The notes beneath the pieces were generated by a model. The model was not told the DNA's origin. It saw only the letters and a list, made by a program, of their open reading frames with translations, and did not search any database. A program made the position numbers and the translations under genes. Source: Linyphia triangularis (lineage: Eukaryota > Arthropoda > Arachnida > Araneae > Linyphiidae). From it: DNA of 64,000 nucleotides. Shown here in pieces: positions 1 to 11,957 of this stretch (position 1 is the first letter of the stretch; every line of letters starts with the position of its first letter). The stretch is from NCBI GenBank assembly GCA_963978545.1, contig OZ021723.1, positions 97,108,002 through 97,172,001 of the forward strand. Direction: 5' to 3'.

Positions 1-202
1 TTGTATTGAAAATAACGAGAATAACAAAGTTAAATTACTACATTTCCTTTCGACTTCTTTTATGATCCCCTCGAGTCAGCTTTGTAAGATATTCACTTCC
101 CATCTGACAGCCAAAAGTCAAAATGAAAGGGTCTTGTCGCATTATTAAAATATGTTTCTAAATATAAATAGTTTAAATATTACATTAAAATATGACTCCT
201 TA

Positions 203-300
203 TAGGAATTTGATAAAAAAAAATTTATCAAACTCCTATTATTTATATATGATAGTTTATGAATTGCAAACTTGTAATTCATAAACTATAATATATAAAT
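203..300. repeat. Two adjacent AT-rich hairpins
   Basis: Arms ATAGGAATTTGATAAA and TTTATCAAACTCCTAT pair around an A-run at about 203-239. Next to them a larger inverted repeat pairs 240-264 with 275-300, around the loop gcaaacttgt. No gene or terminal repeat is attached. Confidence 0.6.
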
Positions 301-552
301 AATATCTTAATGAATGCAAAAATCGAATTAAATTAAATTTAGTTTGCATTTTTATTACCTTCACAAAGACTTAGTTTTAACTAATCGACAAAATCCAGTT
401 TCATATTGTACAGTTCTAAGTGGTTATAATAAATTTCTAATCAATTATATAACACAGACCACTCATTAAATAAAAACCTAGTTTTATCTTGATCTGGAAT
501 AGGCAGGTAAGAGTCATATACACTAAGAGACAGACATTCAATAATCAGAATC

Positions 553-915
553 CATGGACGCCCACAGGAGGGTGCAAGGAGGTGCACTTGCACCCCCCCT
601 GGCTCTTGAAAATTAAAAGTTCCGAAGTAACTTCGAGTTCCTCTATTCTAAACACTGTCTCCTGAATGCCGTGGGTTGGATAATAATAAATAAAAAATCT
701 TTAAAATATATATTTTAATATTTTTACTATTTTGTTTGTTTTTTCCTCTTTAACAGGGTTGCACTTTCAAAAATATATATACCAGGAATTGTAACTATAA
801 TTATACATGCATATTAATACATAATTATTAATTAACATTTCTAAAAAAAATTAATGATTTCGGTAAAAATCTAGTCTTGCACCCCTTTTCAAATATTCTC
901 GGGGACGCCCATGTC
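553..915. mobile_element. Nested repeat with GGACGCCCA ends
   Basis: Both borders carry GGACGCCCA next to runs of GTGCA and CACCCC, for example CCATGGACGCCCACAGG at the left and GGGGACGCCCATGTC at the right. The borders are unusually GC-rich against an AT-rich interior. It looks like a small nonautonomous DNA element inserted in the larger fold-back structure. Confidence 0.3.
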
Positions 916-1052
916 AGAATCGCAACATATTTTAAGAGCCCTATAATAAGTATAAGCAGGACAAACATGAACTTTTAACTATAAACATTTTATATCATAT
1001 TTATTGCATAAAAATAGTATAAAAAATATGACAGACATGTCAAGTCGGCAGT

Positions 1053-1205
1053 TCATTTTTTGTTTGGAATGAGCCCATACAATTCAGTCCATTCTATTTT
1101 AAATTCGCGATTTTTCTCATCAATTTTTCTTTCCATTTTGGACAAAGTCGGTGCCGTGTTTTTCCAGTATAGTTGATCAAAAACAAAGACAAAAAGGCTC
1201 ATCAT
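1053..1205 (-). pseudogene. Possible N-terminal fragment of a hAT/BED-type transposase-like protein
   Basis: A 50-codon frame on the minus strand starts with two Met codons (1203-1205 and 1200-1202) and ends at TGA 1053-1055. Its second half (KMERKIDEKNREFKIEWTEL) resembles the lead-in of ZBED, GTF2IRD2 or SCAND3-type proteins, which derive from hAT transposases. The frame stops before the BED zinc finger that should follow. It lies between the arms of the inverted repeat at 366-454 and 1409-1500. On the same strand just upstream (about 1220-1300) is another short open stretch ending in a donor-like gtaagt, so spliced remnants are possible. Resemblance is from memory of family motifs and is weak. 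Confidence 0.3.
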
Positions 1206-1504
1206 CCAGACTTACCGTCTGACTATCATAATAATTACCTCCAACAAGTAGTTTAGCGCTGTCTGTTGATGGAAACAAGGCTAGTCTTATTTTCCACTAG
1301 GGATTCCAAGAGAAAGACACCAACATTGGCTCCTGATGGCATATTGGCGATATTTAATTTATCATCAAAATATATTGATTCAAGTAAACGAATTCTCATC
1401 ACCATGATAAATAAACTGATTAGAAATTTATTATAACCTCTTAGAACTGTATAATATGAAACTGGATTTTGTAGATTAGTTAAAACTAAGTTTTTGTGTT
1501 TGTA

Positions 1505-2153
1505 AGTTTATCATCAAGTTTAGGTAACCCATCGAACATCGTTCTGAATTTTTTTTTATGGAATGTGGAAAAAAGTTAGTAGATTACGAATCTACTGGTC
1601 TGTCGTGGCAAAAATGGCCGAAACTGGTTGCAAATCGACTTTGAATGAATTGAACTAAATCCGACTGCCAAGTATGTCATAACTTACCAAAAAATGAACC
1701 CACTTTTTCATCTGGCAACCCACCGCACTTTGATTTTTTAATGAGGAAGGGCACAGATGATTTCTGATCTCTGGATCGGAAAACTAGCATAAATTAAAAG
1801 TAAGTGAAATCCGCGACATCAGTGTTACGTCATTAGTGACGTAATATGTATTGCCAACTTGGCTCATTTTTAAAAGATGAGAGAAAGCCGTCATCAGATA
1901 TCTGAATCGTCTGCAACCTTCTTAATTGATCAATTAAAGAGCGAAAGGTTACCAAATAAAAAAGAATGCTCATTATTTAGCAAATTATGTCGTAAATGGA
2001 CTAATTCAAAGTCGATTTTTGACCAGTTTCGACCATTTTAGCCACTGCAGACCAGTGGATTCGTAATCTACTAACTTTACTTCATATTCTATAAAAACGA
2101 ATATTCAGAATAATATTCGATGAGGTACCTAAACTTGCAGACACCTCTCGGAC
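1505..2153. mobile_element. Long-TIR palindromic MITE, copy 1
   Basis: The left arm (about 1515-1645) and the right arm (about 2010-2153) are reverse complements, sharing blocks such as TAGTAGATTACGAATC, CTGGTCTG and TTTTGCAAATCGACTTTG-type sequence. The right end ...CTCTCGGAC/TA matches the clean copy at 38187-38842. The left tip is eroded. The interior holds a second small inverted pair, TTACGTCA and TGACGTAA. Confidence 0.6.
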
Positions 2154-2479
2154 TAAAATGTCGTATTATAACCATTTAAACCACTAAAAACCACCGTCAA
2201 GACTATCTGGTGGGAGCTATTCTCCAAATAGACAGACATACTAGAAGTTGTTGACTTCAAACAGAAATTCAAAAGCCACTCTTCAGGATGTTTTAGCAAC
2301 CCTCTAGCAGAGGGTGTAACACTAGTCCATTAATTAACACTCTATCAGAAGACACACCAGACTCCTAATTACTATCTGTTAACGACCTTTCCTCTTTTTC
2401 ACAAAGCATGCCATCAGACTTCGATTTTGAAACGAAACAAAAAGTGGTGTGTTTAAAAATGGAGACCAAATGGCATATT

Positions 2480-2493
2480 GAGGGGGGGGGGGG
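2480..2493 (+). repeat. Poly-G tract
   Basis: About 14 consecutive G residues, in a very AT-rich region, followed by GAGGGAAGG. It could form a quadruplex and is also prone to assembly error. Confidence 0.7.
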
Positions 2494-2553
2494 GAGGGAA
2501 GGATCGTTAACAGTAGTTATGAGCTAGCCTGAATCTATACTAAATTCCGCCTT

Positions 2554-2681
2554 AGACCAGCGTTAGCCACTCAATCACTTAGACCAGCGTTAGCCAGCGC
2601 AATCACTTAGACCAGCGTTAGCCAGCGCAATCACTTAGACCAGCGTTAGCCAGCGCAATCACTTAGACCAGCGTTAGCCAC
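2554..2681 (+). repeat. 28-bp tandem array made of a hAT end
   Basis: Units starting AGACCAGCGTTAGCCA occur at 2554, 2581, 2609, 2637 and 2665 (periods 27, 28, 28, 28). Each contains TTAGAC plus CAGCGTTAGCCA, which is exactly the target duplication and terminal inverted repeat of the hAT element that follows at 2669. The last unit is the real end of that element. Confidence 0.8.
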
Positions 2682-3369
2682 TACATGGCCCGTGGGCCGG
2701 ATTTGGCCCACGACAGATTTTTCGGCGGCCCGCCGACAGCAATGGAGATAAAAAAAAAATCGCAATATGAACTTTTTTCTTTGCACAATTGTAATTTGTC
2801 CGAAGTAGTAGGTGTACAAAAAATAAAGTTTTGTTCTACTACGGGCCCGAAGAAACTATATGAAGAAGCTTTCAGTAAGATGGTTTTCCACAAGAATAAA
2901 TACAGGAATAACTTAACTGCTTCTCATTTAACAATTTATTAAGATTGGCTGCAACAAATACTGCGACAGACGTCTATCATAAAATAAACTGAACGATTTT
3001 GACCGTCATCGTGTCATAAATGATATCAACCAAAACAGAGTAATCTGGAAGTACAGTTTAAATACTTTTATTAAAAGTTAAGTCAAGACTTCTGTCATAG
3101 TCACATTGGAACTTAAGTTTCACTTCTTTTTTAGGCTTTAATTTATTAATAATGAAAATTAATTTATTTTTTTTACTTATTTGAAAAAAGAACCAAATAT
3201 CATTTGTAACTTTATTAAGATAAAAAAAATCAATATTTTTTTTCAATTTTCAGAAATTTTTATATCTTGTCAAATTGATAATAATTAAAGATACATGTAT
3301 GTATCCGGCCCGCAAAAAACTCCAGCACATGTCATACGACCGGCCTCTAACAGTTTGCGGCGAACTCTG
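2669..3369 (+). mobile_element. hAT-type nonautonomous element, copy 1
   Basis: The ends are CAGCGTTAGCCAC (2669) and the complementary GCGGCGAACTCTG (ends 3369). Flanking 8-mers ACTTAGAC (2661-2668) and ATTTAGAC (3370-3377) differ at one base, giving the 8-bp duplication expected of hAT elements. Subterminal regions are GC-rich (GGCCCGTGGGCCGG and ATCCGGCCCGC) while the middle is AT-rich. An open frame at 2685-2942 is just a translation of the element. A second copy lies inverted at 54097-54762. Confidence 0.75.
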
Positions 3370-4642
3370 ATTTAGACGGTATATCTTCACCGTGCACATA
3401 GGCAATTCATACATTTTAGTGGCGTGAAGGCACGCTGGGAAGCTCAGTCCAGCAACCCTGTAGAGAAAGGATAGAAGGTTTGGCAAGCATTATGCCTTCA
3501 CGAAGCCAAAATGGATAAATTTCCTACGTGCACAATGAATATCTACCATTTAAGTAATGTTAAGTTGAGGGGGAGTTTAGTATAGATGTAATCAATGTAA
3601 GCATAAACGCAAGCGGCGCCGTGGCCACGTTCTACCGCCCGGTGCTTACCACTGGTATCGAACCAGAGGCTTTAGTGTACCTATATAAGCGGAATGGAAT
3701 TTTCCAGACAACATTAACTTAACTAAATGTTGTCTACATAAGTAGTGGTTCTTGTACGCATTATTCCATACAAGAAGCAAATGAAGGTATAGTTTACCTT
3801 TCAAATGCCTCCTTTCTTCATGCAGATTGTGGTGTCATTCAACTTCTTTCTTAAGCGTTAACCATTTTTGAGAAGTGAAGCTTTCATTTGCAGCTAAAAC
3901 TAAAAAAGTGTCAATAACCAAAGTGTCTAACCAAATGAAAATGTTTCAGTTACTTAACTTATCCAATCACCCGTAGCAAGAAGGTGGGACTACGTCATTC
4001 CTCCCAGAGATCTGAACCGAACGGTTATGACTTCTAGCTCCGATTTCAATGCAAAAGGACCTATGTTCCTTCTTTCCAAATTTCTTTCTTTCTCTTATAT
4101 GTAGCGTGTGTTGTGTATTAACTAAACGCTTTAACATGCACCAAAAACCTTTTGATATTTATTGATTCTAACCAGATCACATCAATAAACCACCATATGA
4201 TGCTTTAATAGTGATAGTAGATGAAGCATCATCATCTACTACTATAGTCTAGAACTGATTTCTGAAAAAGCCAACAAAGCCTATTGGGCCCCGAAATCTT
4301 CAAAGTTGTTGTAGTTAAACTGAACCCTGCGTCTTTTTTTTAATATTTTCAGTTACGTTTTAAGCTTAAATAAATTACAACCTTAAACTGATTTAAAGCA
4401 ACGCTCGTTAGGCAATTAAATTTTGAAAAAACATGGACTAAATATTCAAATGAATAACATTTTGGTTCAATTTTTGTTGTGAAATTTAAACACTGTCAAT
4501 AAACATTGGGGCGCCTCCTTCACAGTTTGTTTATAGGGCCCAGAAAATATGTGCTTTGGGCCCCAAGAGGTGCAAGTCAGGCCTTGACTGCAATGATAGT
4601 AGATATAGATAAAATATTTCCTACTTTTGAAAATCGATAATG
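3370..4642. other. Stretch without recognised genes; possible weak tRNA-like repeat at 3603-3680
   Basis: No convincing exon was seen. At 3603-3680 a GC-rich block (GGCGCCGTGGCCACG ... GGTATCGAACCAG) has the spacing of Pol III A and B boxes and may be a decayed SINE. The rest is unassigned AT-rich sequence. Confidence 0.35.
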
Positions 4643-4661
4643 CAACCAACCAACCCAATGA

Positions 4662-4832
4662 GCCGACCAAACGGTATAGTGGTTAGCGTGCTAGCTTCTA
4701 GACCGCGAGGTTGCGGGTTCCGAGTCCCTTGTAAAGCATGGGTGTTTGTAAATGTATGTTAGCTTGTCTAATGAAGAAAGTTTCGGCGCATTATAGCCCT
4801 CGTGTTGCTGACGGCGCCAGATAATCTAAATA
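4662..4832 (+). mobile_element. tRNA-derived SINE, copy a
   Basis: It begins GCCGACCAAACGG, has an A box (TATAGTGGTTAGCGTG), a B box carrying an extra C (GGGTTCCGAGTCC), the body TTTCGGCGCATTATAGCCC and an end GATAATCTAAATA. The flanks CAACCAACCAACCCA[A/T]TGA at 4643-4661 and 4833-4851 repeat with one mismatch. That suggests a target duplication that itself sits in an AACC run. Confidence 0.85.
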
Positions 4833-4851
4833 CAACCAACCAACCCATTGA

Positions 4852-7410
4852 TTCCATATTTTTGTCCACTCCGTAGTTATTCTTTAGTAAAATAAATTAT
4901 AAAGTATGTCAAGTAATACTAACTTATTACTATTATAATAAGTATTATATTTAATGGGGGGTCAACATTTCAATGAGTTAGCGCCCATTTCAAACTCCAA
5001 GAAAAACGAAAAGTCACTTTAAATGTGGCGCAATTAAATGCACTCCATCTCGATGCATCCCAAACCAGAGCTCTTGATAGAAGATAAAAAAAAAAATCTC
5101 TTTTCGCCGATTGCAAAAAAAAAAAAAAAAAAAAAAAACGCTTTACGATTGCATCTTTTCCGAAATAACTTATGCAGAACTTTAACATGAAGGGCGGAAT
5201 AAAAAGAGAAGAAGTCACCCAGATATCGAAAAGTAAATGATACATTCTTATCATGGGAACTAAAAAAAAAAAAAAAAAAGTTCAGCAAGTAACTCCCGAA
5301 GTACGACTTGACGAAGAATAAAAAAATAAAAAAATGCTTTTCTTTTTGTTGGATTTTTTTTTTTTTTTTTTTTTTTTTAAAGCCAAAGGGCAATTTTATT
5401 TCTCTCATTCTTTATTTTTTAAGCAGTCTCTCTAGGACTATGACAGAGAATTCGGAGCTCTATCTGTGGATGTATTAGAAAGTTTTAAATTCCCTTTGTC
5501 GTGGATGGGAGCCTTAGAGACTCAAATGATGACACGCTCTTCTGACTTAATGCAGAAACAGAAATGTCACGGGAATTAGCATATCTGGGACTACTTTCCA
5601 ATGGGCAAGACAAGAGATGTATTCTCTAAGTGTTCCGAGTAATGGCTGGATAAACGTATGCGGTATTGTGTCAGGTTTGAACCCACTTTGTTTTTGGAAA
5701 AAAAAAAAAAAAAAGGAAAAAAAATCAATTTAAATGGAATGTTCGTGTATTTTGTTGAGACTAATGCGACGACACACTCTTTTGGAGGTTCGTTAGTTTT
5801 GGGGTTTCTGCGGTTTGCTTTAATTTTTTTTTTAAAAAACGAGTTTATATTTTTTGAAATACATGCTTTAATTGTTTTTTTATAGCTTGAAGATATTACA
5901 AATAAAACTCAACGTTAGAGCAAATTTTTCCAGGTAAAAGCAAGTTTATTAAAAGATTAATGTTAGAAACTTATATATACCTAAATAAAATCTACTTGGA
6001 AAAACATTGGGGAGGAAACAGCTTAAGCTTAAGTATTGAAAAAAGATTAATTTAAATGGAATGATCGTGAATTTTGTATCGACTAATGCGACACACACAT
6101 TCTTTTATTTATTCGTTAGTATTGGGGTTAAGCTTTATTTTCAAAAAAAGGGTTTATTCAATGATTTTATTTTTTAAATGCATCTCTTAATCGAGATGTT
6201 AAAAGATGAAACGTTGAAGCAAGCTTTTAAATAATAAATAAGTTTGATAAAGATATTTTTAAAAAAAAAAATCACTACCCTCACTTAAATCAAATTGAAA
6301 AACCATTAAAAAAGAACTAACTTCAATCAAACATTAAAAAATAAATAATAATTTTGTTACATTTAATACAAAATTGTTTATCAGAGAGAAACACTTTCGT
6401 AATACAGAGAATACAGTTATGTGTACAAAGTGTTAAGCAATTTGATTCTCAAAGTGAAAATATGTTATGAAAGTATTGGAAAAGACACTATCAAAATCAC
6501 CATAAATGGCACAATTATATCGTATTTTCCTTGTGTGTTTAAAAATGGCCTTTTAAGTAAAATATAAAACTTTCAGCAACAAATTACAAATACTAGCGAA
6601 CATTGTGCATTACTATATTTTTTCTAGGGCAATTAGCTCATAATAAATTGCACAGAGGTTAAATAAAAAAAAAAAAAAAAAAAAAAAATCTAAAATTTTA
6701 CTTGAGAAGCCCCTCATTAAAGTAATTTTTCTGATTTATGAATCCTATCATTTAAAAAATGTTATTCCGAGCTAATTATTTTCATTGCACGGAGAAAAAC
6801 TGATAAATTTTATTCGAAAATAAAACTGGTTTTAAAAAATCGTCATTAAAAAGTGACTGTTGCTTCTGAAAGTTGTATATTATCCTCGCTCTTCCATAAT
6901 AAAGTTTAATAATAATCAAATTTCACATCCCAAAGTTCTTTGTTGAAGTACAATGGCCATAAAACCTTGGATATTTGTACAGGTTTTTAAATCGATTTAA
7001 TATATTACAAGGTTCTAAATTTAATATAATATTTTCCGATATTTTTGCCAATATTTACTTTTATTTAAAGTTCCGTGTTGCAATTTATTAAAATAACGAT
7101 TTTGTAGTTTTTTTCAAACACCTTTTGTTTATCGCTTCGGAAAGCTATTTCAATATTGAGTTTTACATGTGTCTTGAAATATTATAAAAAACTAGAAGTA
7201 ATTGCAGTAACATATATACAAAGCATCTTTGCTTTTTTATGAATAATTAAATATTCTTTAAGGCATAAAGAACTTTATATCCTCCATGCAAGAAAAATGG
7301 AAATTGCATTTGGTGAATAGAAATCATTGCGCTATAAAATATAATCAGAAAAGGTTAGTTCTAAGCGTAATTGCTTCACTGATGTATTTAGATTACACTG
7401 TTTACTTTTA
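4852..7410. other. AT-rich stretch without recognised genes
   Basis: Holds several long A or T runs (about 5116, 5262, 5350, 5700 and 6663) that create spurious frames on both strands. Two related blocks starting near 5735 and 6055 (AATGGAATGWTCGTG followed by GACTAATGCGACRCAC) suggest an old local duplication. No exon or complete mobile element was seen. Confidence 0.5.
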
Positions 7411-8085
7411 ATTACCCATACATAGAGTAATGAAAGTATGGCATTTAGTCAAAAAAAAAAATAATAATAATAATAATCGAATTTCTACACGTTTTGGGAC
7501 ATACTGAGTTCAAGAAAGTTGCCTATAAAAATGTATGTCTGCATATCTGTGGGTCAGCATAACTCCCGAATGGAATGACCTACGATGTTCAGTTTTTGCA
7601 TATAATTTGGCGATAGCCAAAGAGCCTATCATTAAGGCTTTCGTCAACATTGCGCGTGCGCTTAAGGTAGCGGCCATTGAAAAGTGTATGTTTTAAAATA
7701 TATTATTGCAAAGAAATACGGCTCAAACGATTTTCATGAAAAACGTTGTGGTAATGCCGCAAAAGGTGTTCTAAATATACCAACTTTTGAAATCCCCGTG
7801 GAAATGCGATGAAGGAGTAAAATCTTAACAAATGTCTTTACCACAGAGTTCTCTTCCCTTGAGCATCGCCCACCAACTACTTTTCTTCTCTGCCTCATTC
7901 ATAATAAAGGATAATGTGAAGAATAACCGAAAAGTATATATCTAAATTCGACATTTTGGTGAGGTTTTTTTTTTTTCTTATCAGTGTACGGTTTATCGCC
8001 AAACTGTGATTTTTTTTAATGAAAATATTAAAAGTATTATGGTGTAATTGAAAGTTGCGTGATTAAGTCCCTAGTTATGTAACGA
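7411..8085 (+). repeat. Dispersed repeat family R1, copy 1
   Basis: Collinear with 62615-63375. Shared landmarks in order are AATTACCCATACATAG, the block CATAACTCCCGAA, GACCTACGATGTTC, CGTCAACATTGCGCGTGCGC, ACAGAGTTCTCTTCCCTTGAGCAT, GAAAAGTATAT, TTTGGTGAGG and GGTGTAATTGAAAGTTG. No coding frame spans it. The class of element is unknown. Confidence 0.7.
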
Positions 8086-10730
8086 TAGTACTCCAGAGAT
8101 AAGGCTAAAATGCTTGACAATTTTTCTGTGCAAATATAGTATAAGATATTCCATTTATTATGGCTCCTAGAAATGGTAAGAAACAATAGATCAATGTGCT
8201 TAAATAGATTGGTACTTGTAATGTTCTTAAGATTCTTTTAATTTGTTTAACTTAAAATAATGTGTTCTAAGGCTTATTAACAGGTTAATAATTTGAACAA
8301 TACCTGACGGAACACATTTTTCTAATTAGTCAATAAAAGATACTTTTAATCAATTCCCTTCAATCAAACAATTAGAAATTTAAAACTTTATTTTGCACGA
8401 TCAGTACCTTTTTACTAATTTGAAACTTGTAATTAGTCTTTATAAAGCATGAAAGAAACTTTTAAAAGCAAATTTTATCCTAATAACACTACATCCTTAT
8501 AAACTTGTGAAACATCAAATGAACTTTCAACATTTCTCATCCACTGAAATTTACATCATAAACATTCAAAGTATCAACTGAAAAAGTTTCACCAAAAGGA
8601 TCTTTTATCCTGCTTTGAAAAAACCTAGACGAAACGACTTTATAAAGTTTTGTAGTGTTTGAAGCAACTCTGCTATTACTTGTTAGCCTATTTAGTAGTT
8701 GTACTAATTCAACTTTTTGGTACAGCTTAAAGCTTCCAAACCACTTTCATTGTCCTTAGAATTTCTTAATTCTACCATTAAGTTGCAAATATGCTCGTTG
8801 AAACACATAGAAAGTAGAATATATAACCTTTATTTTGGGTAATATTACACCTTTGTAAAACTTGTAACATGCAGTTATCACTTTTTATCTGAAATGTAGC
8901 TTCAGATGGTGATACAATAAACGCTGTAACAAGCCTTTTACAATTATATACGATAACTATGATTATAATTAAATGTCAAGAATAAGAGAACGACTACAGA
9001 GATGTAGGATTTTGTGTTCTCCTGAATAAAATATTTAAAGATTTATTTTATTTTTTTATTTTTTTCATCTTAAATCGTGCTTCTTAAAAGGTGTTATCTT
9101 TATGAATCATTCTTGGCTTCAACTAGGAATAAGGGAATTGACCTTGGATCTTAATTGAAGTTTTATACAAATACAAAAATGACGACCGACTACAGGCGCG
9201 AGGCCCATCAAGTTTGGTCCAATTTAATTTTTCTAAGCAATACTCCTTTAAAGATGCAGCTGTATTTTAAAACTGTTGACTCCTGTGCTATTTACGATGT
9301 GGTTCGGCAGATTGTCCCACTTGTTAATTACTCTATTGTAAAAAATAATGCTTCCTATTTTCCAAGTTAAAATGTGATTTAAAAGGAAGTGATAGTAAGG
9401 ATTATTCCCTATACTCGCTATGTTACAATCTTCTAGCCCAGTACATTTAGAAACTACTTTAAAGAAAACCTTGACATTTGTTGAGTAGGTACGAAAATGA
9501 TCACTTAAGGGGAGATGGTGCCCACTGATTTATAAACAATCGATTTTGCGTTTATTATTGTTTATCAATTAAGTTCTTTAAATTAAAAGGACACCTCATT
9601 TGTAATAATATCTTAACTAGAAATATTTTTAATAATTTTTTGAAGAAAAAAATTGGTAACTATTGTAAAACTCAGTTGGCGTTTCTCGATCTTCAGTACC
9701 GTTGCGATCTTTTCTTGTCGCGAGACTTTCTTGAGAATTTTAACCCCCCCCCCCCCCCAACTCTCACTCTTTAGTGTTTGCCAAGCACATTTTAATAAAT
9801 ATTATTTATTGCCAAAATCTATACTACTCTAATTGCTTCATAAACTTAAAATTATGCTCTTTGAAAACGCCAAAAAGTTAAGGGATTTGTCTTCCAATCT
9901 AGCGACTTTTGCAACAAAAGGTATCCTCTCATCCTACAGCAGTCTCTCCAATGTATCCATTTCACGACAGACTTGACCAATCGAATATCAGTTTCGTCCT
10001 GGACTTCCTAACAAAGGCCACACAATCACGATCTCGGAATATCCCGCCATTGAAAGTCAGTATCAAGCCGCCTTTCACTCGTCGACCCTCCTCTATTGAG
10101 ATCCGGTAAGAACCGGATTTGTAGATAAAAAAAAAATAATAATAAGGGGGTTTGGACGTGGTAAAAAGAAAAGATCTTTTTGTGGCCTGTGTTTGCCCCC
10201 TGCTGCGTGATTGGTGATTGAATGTCACGAAAGAAACTGCCATGAATGGGACTGCGAGAATAGTTTTTTTGTTTCGTCTTTTGTCTCTTGATACCCATAT
10301 GGAATGTTCATCATCCGTACGTCCTTATGAGACTCGACCTCATATCCTTCACCATTGTACTGAAATAATGATTGTGTTTTATTTGCTGAGGAGCATTGAA
10401 GCGTAAGCGTATGTACCTTGGATAAATTGGATTAATTTGAAAAGCTAACTCAGAAACGAATTGAAGATGGAAAACATGTTGTAGAGCTTACTTCACGTCA
10501 TGGAAGATATTTAAACTATGTGTAAAATAGTAATTTTCAAATGATAAGAATGTTTTTTTGATAATTATTTCGGTTGTGCGTCTGGAGCGAGATAAAATTT
10601 AATCGCCAAATTGGCATTCTTTCATATTATTTGGCGCTACTTGGCGTTTTCTAATTTGAATTATTGGCAACCCCCATCATTCGATCATACGCTCACTAAG
10701 CCAACTGTAGGCTAACAATATATTCATGTT
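8086..10730. other. AT-rich stretch without recognised genes
   Basis: Only short chance frames occur. A run of about 16 C lies at 9745-9760. A less AT-rich part at 9900-10390 gives overlapping frames on both strands, but none has a recognisable domain or splice structure. Confidence 0.45.
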
Positions 10731-10892
10731 GACCAAACGGTATAGTGGTTAGCGTGCTAGCTTCTAGACCGCGAGGTTGTGGGTTCGAGTCCAGTGTAAA
10801 TGAATGTTGGCTAGTCAAATGACGAATGTTTCGGCGCATTATAGCCCTCGTGTTGCTGACGGCGCAAGATAATCTGAAACCAACCAACCAAT
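10731..10892 (+). mobile_element. tRNA-derived SINE, copy b
   Basis: A box TATAGTGGTTAGCGTG, intact B box GGGTTCGAGTCC, the shared body and an end in CCAACCAACCA. It is about 20 bases shorter than the others because part of the segment GGCATGGGTGTTTGTAAATG after the B box is deleted. No clear target duplication was found. Confidence 0.85.
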
Positions 10893-11926
10893 AGACTCAT
10901 ACTTCAACTAAATACTGAATTGAGAGAAATAAACCATTAGAAATTCAAACACAGTGCAAATTTATACAGAACACTTAAAACAGTACATACTTCTTCGGAA
11001 CCAGATACGCAATAATTTTAAACAACCATAGGAAATTTATCGTTATCCATTTTTCTTATCGTCCCAAAGGATACAAAAGGCCTTTTGATCCCCAACTCAT
11101 TCATGTAGCTCTTCTTGCTTTGAACATTGAACTTACGCTGCGTATCCCGCGATTTGAGCGAGGATGCATTTTTGGCGTCTATTTAACTGTGCAACCCGCT
11201 CTTTCCCCGTTCATGGTTTCGTTTTGGCTTTTTTGTGATGTTTAATTGTTTATTCAAATCTGGGTTAACAGATGGCGTTAGATATCCACATTTATGCGAA
11301 ATATCCACATTTCTGCGAAATATGCAAGCATTTTTTCGCAGCATTTTGCGAGCTCTTTTCAAAGCTCAAAAATGTCTGGCAAGAAGCGTTTAGGACAGCG
11401 AGAGGGTTAAGTTTGATACAGCCCGTGCAGGGGAAAAAAATAAATTAAAAAATGCCACCGTGGAGTAACATTAGAGGGTTAAAAATGAATGCTGTTTTTA
11501 GAAAGAACTGAAATAGAGTGCATCGAAAACGTAATCTTTTAAACCATTTAAAACCTTAAACTTAGATATGATAGGAAGTTTGTCACTTTGAAAATGGGAA
11601 AAGTTACGTTTTTCAATGCGCGTTATTTGAGTTCTTCCTAAATATAGTGTGATTTCTTATTTTTCAATGTTATTTTGCCTCAGGGACACTTTCACAGAAG
11701 ACATTTTGCCCCAACACGGCCGAATAAAAATTTTTACTTTTAAGATTTATAATCTATGCAAATAACACTATCTTTTTAAGAATCTTTACCTTATTTTGGG
11801 AATGTTTACCATTTGCATTTATTTGTTATCTCTAATAGTTACGAAGATTAACAAAAACCTTTTTATGTTACCTTTTATAATAACGATCAATAATCACAAT
11901 TTTTTTATTAAATAACTTTTTAAATC

Positions 11927-11957
<31 letters not shown>

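Larger units (their letters stand above)
366..1500. mobile_element. Fold-back element with about 90-bp inverted arms
   Basis: The segment 366-454 reappears as its reverse complement at about 1409-1500, with only scattered mismatches (for example AAATCCAGTTTCATATTGTA against the complement of TATAATATGAAACTGGATTT). About 950 bases lie between the arms. They hold a second G/C-rich repeat (553-915) and the short BED-like frame at 1053-1205. Target duplications were not identified. Confidence 0.5.

Noticed and set aside
2685..2942. 85-codon frame MARGPDL...
   Set aside because: Entirely inside the hAT nonautonomous element; not similar to a transposase.
5034..5408. 124-codon minus-strand frame rich in Lys and Phe
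   Set aside because: Driven by several A and T runs; no domain.
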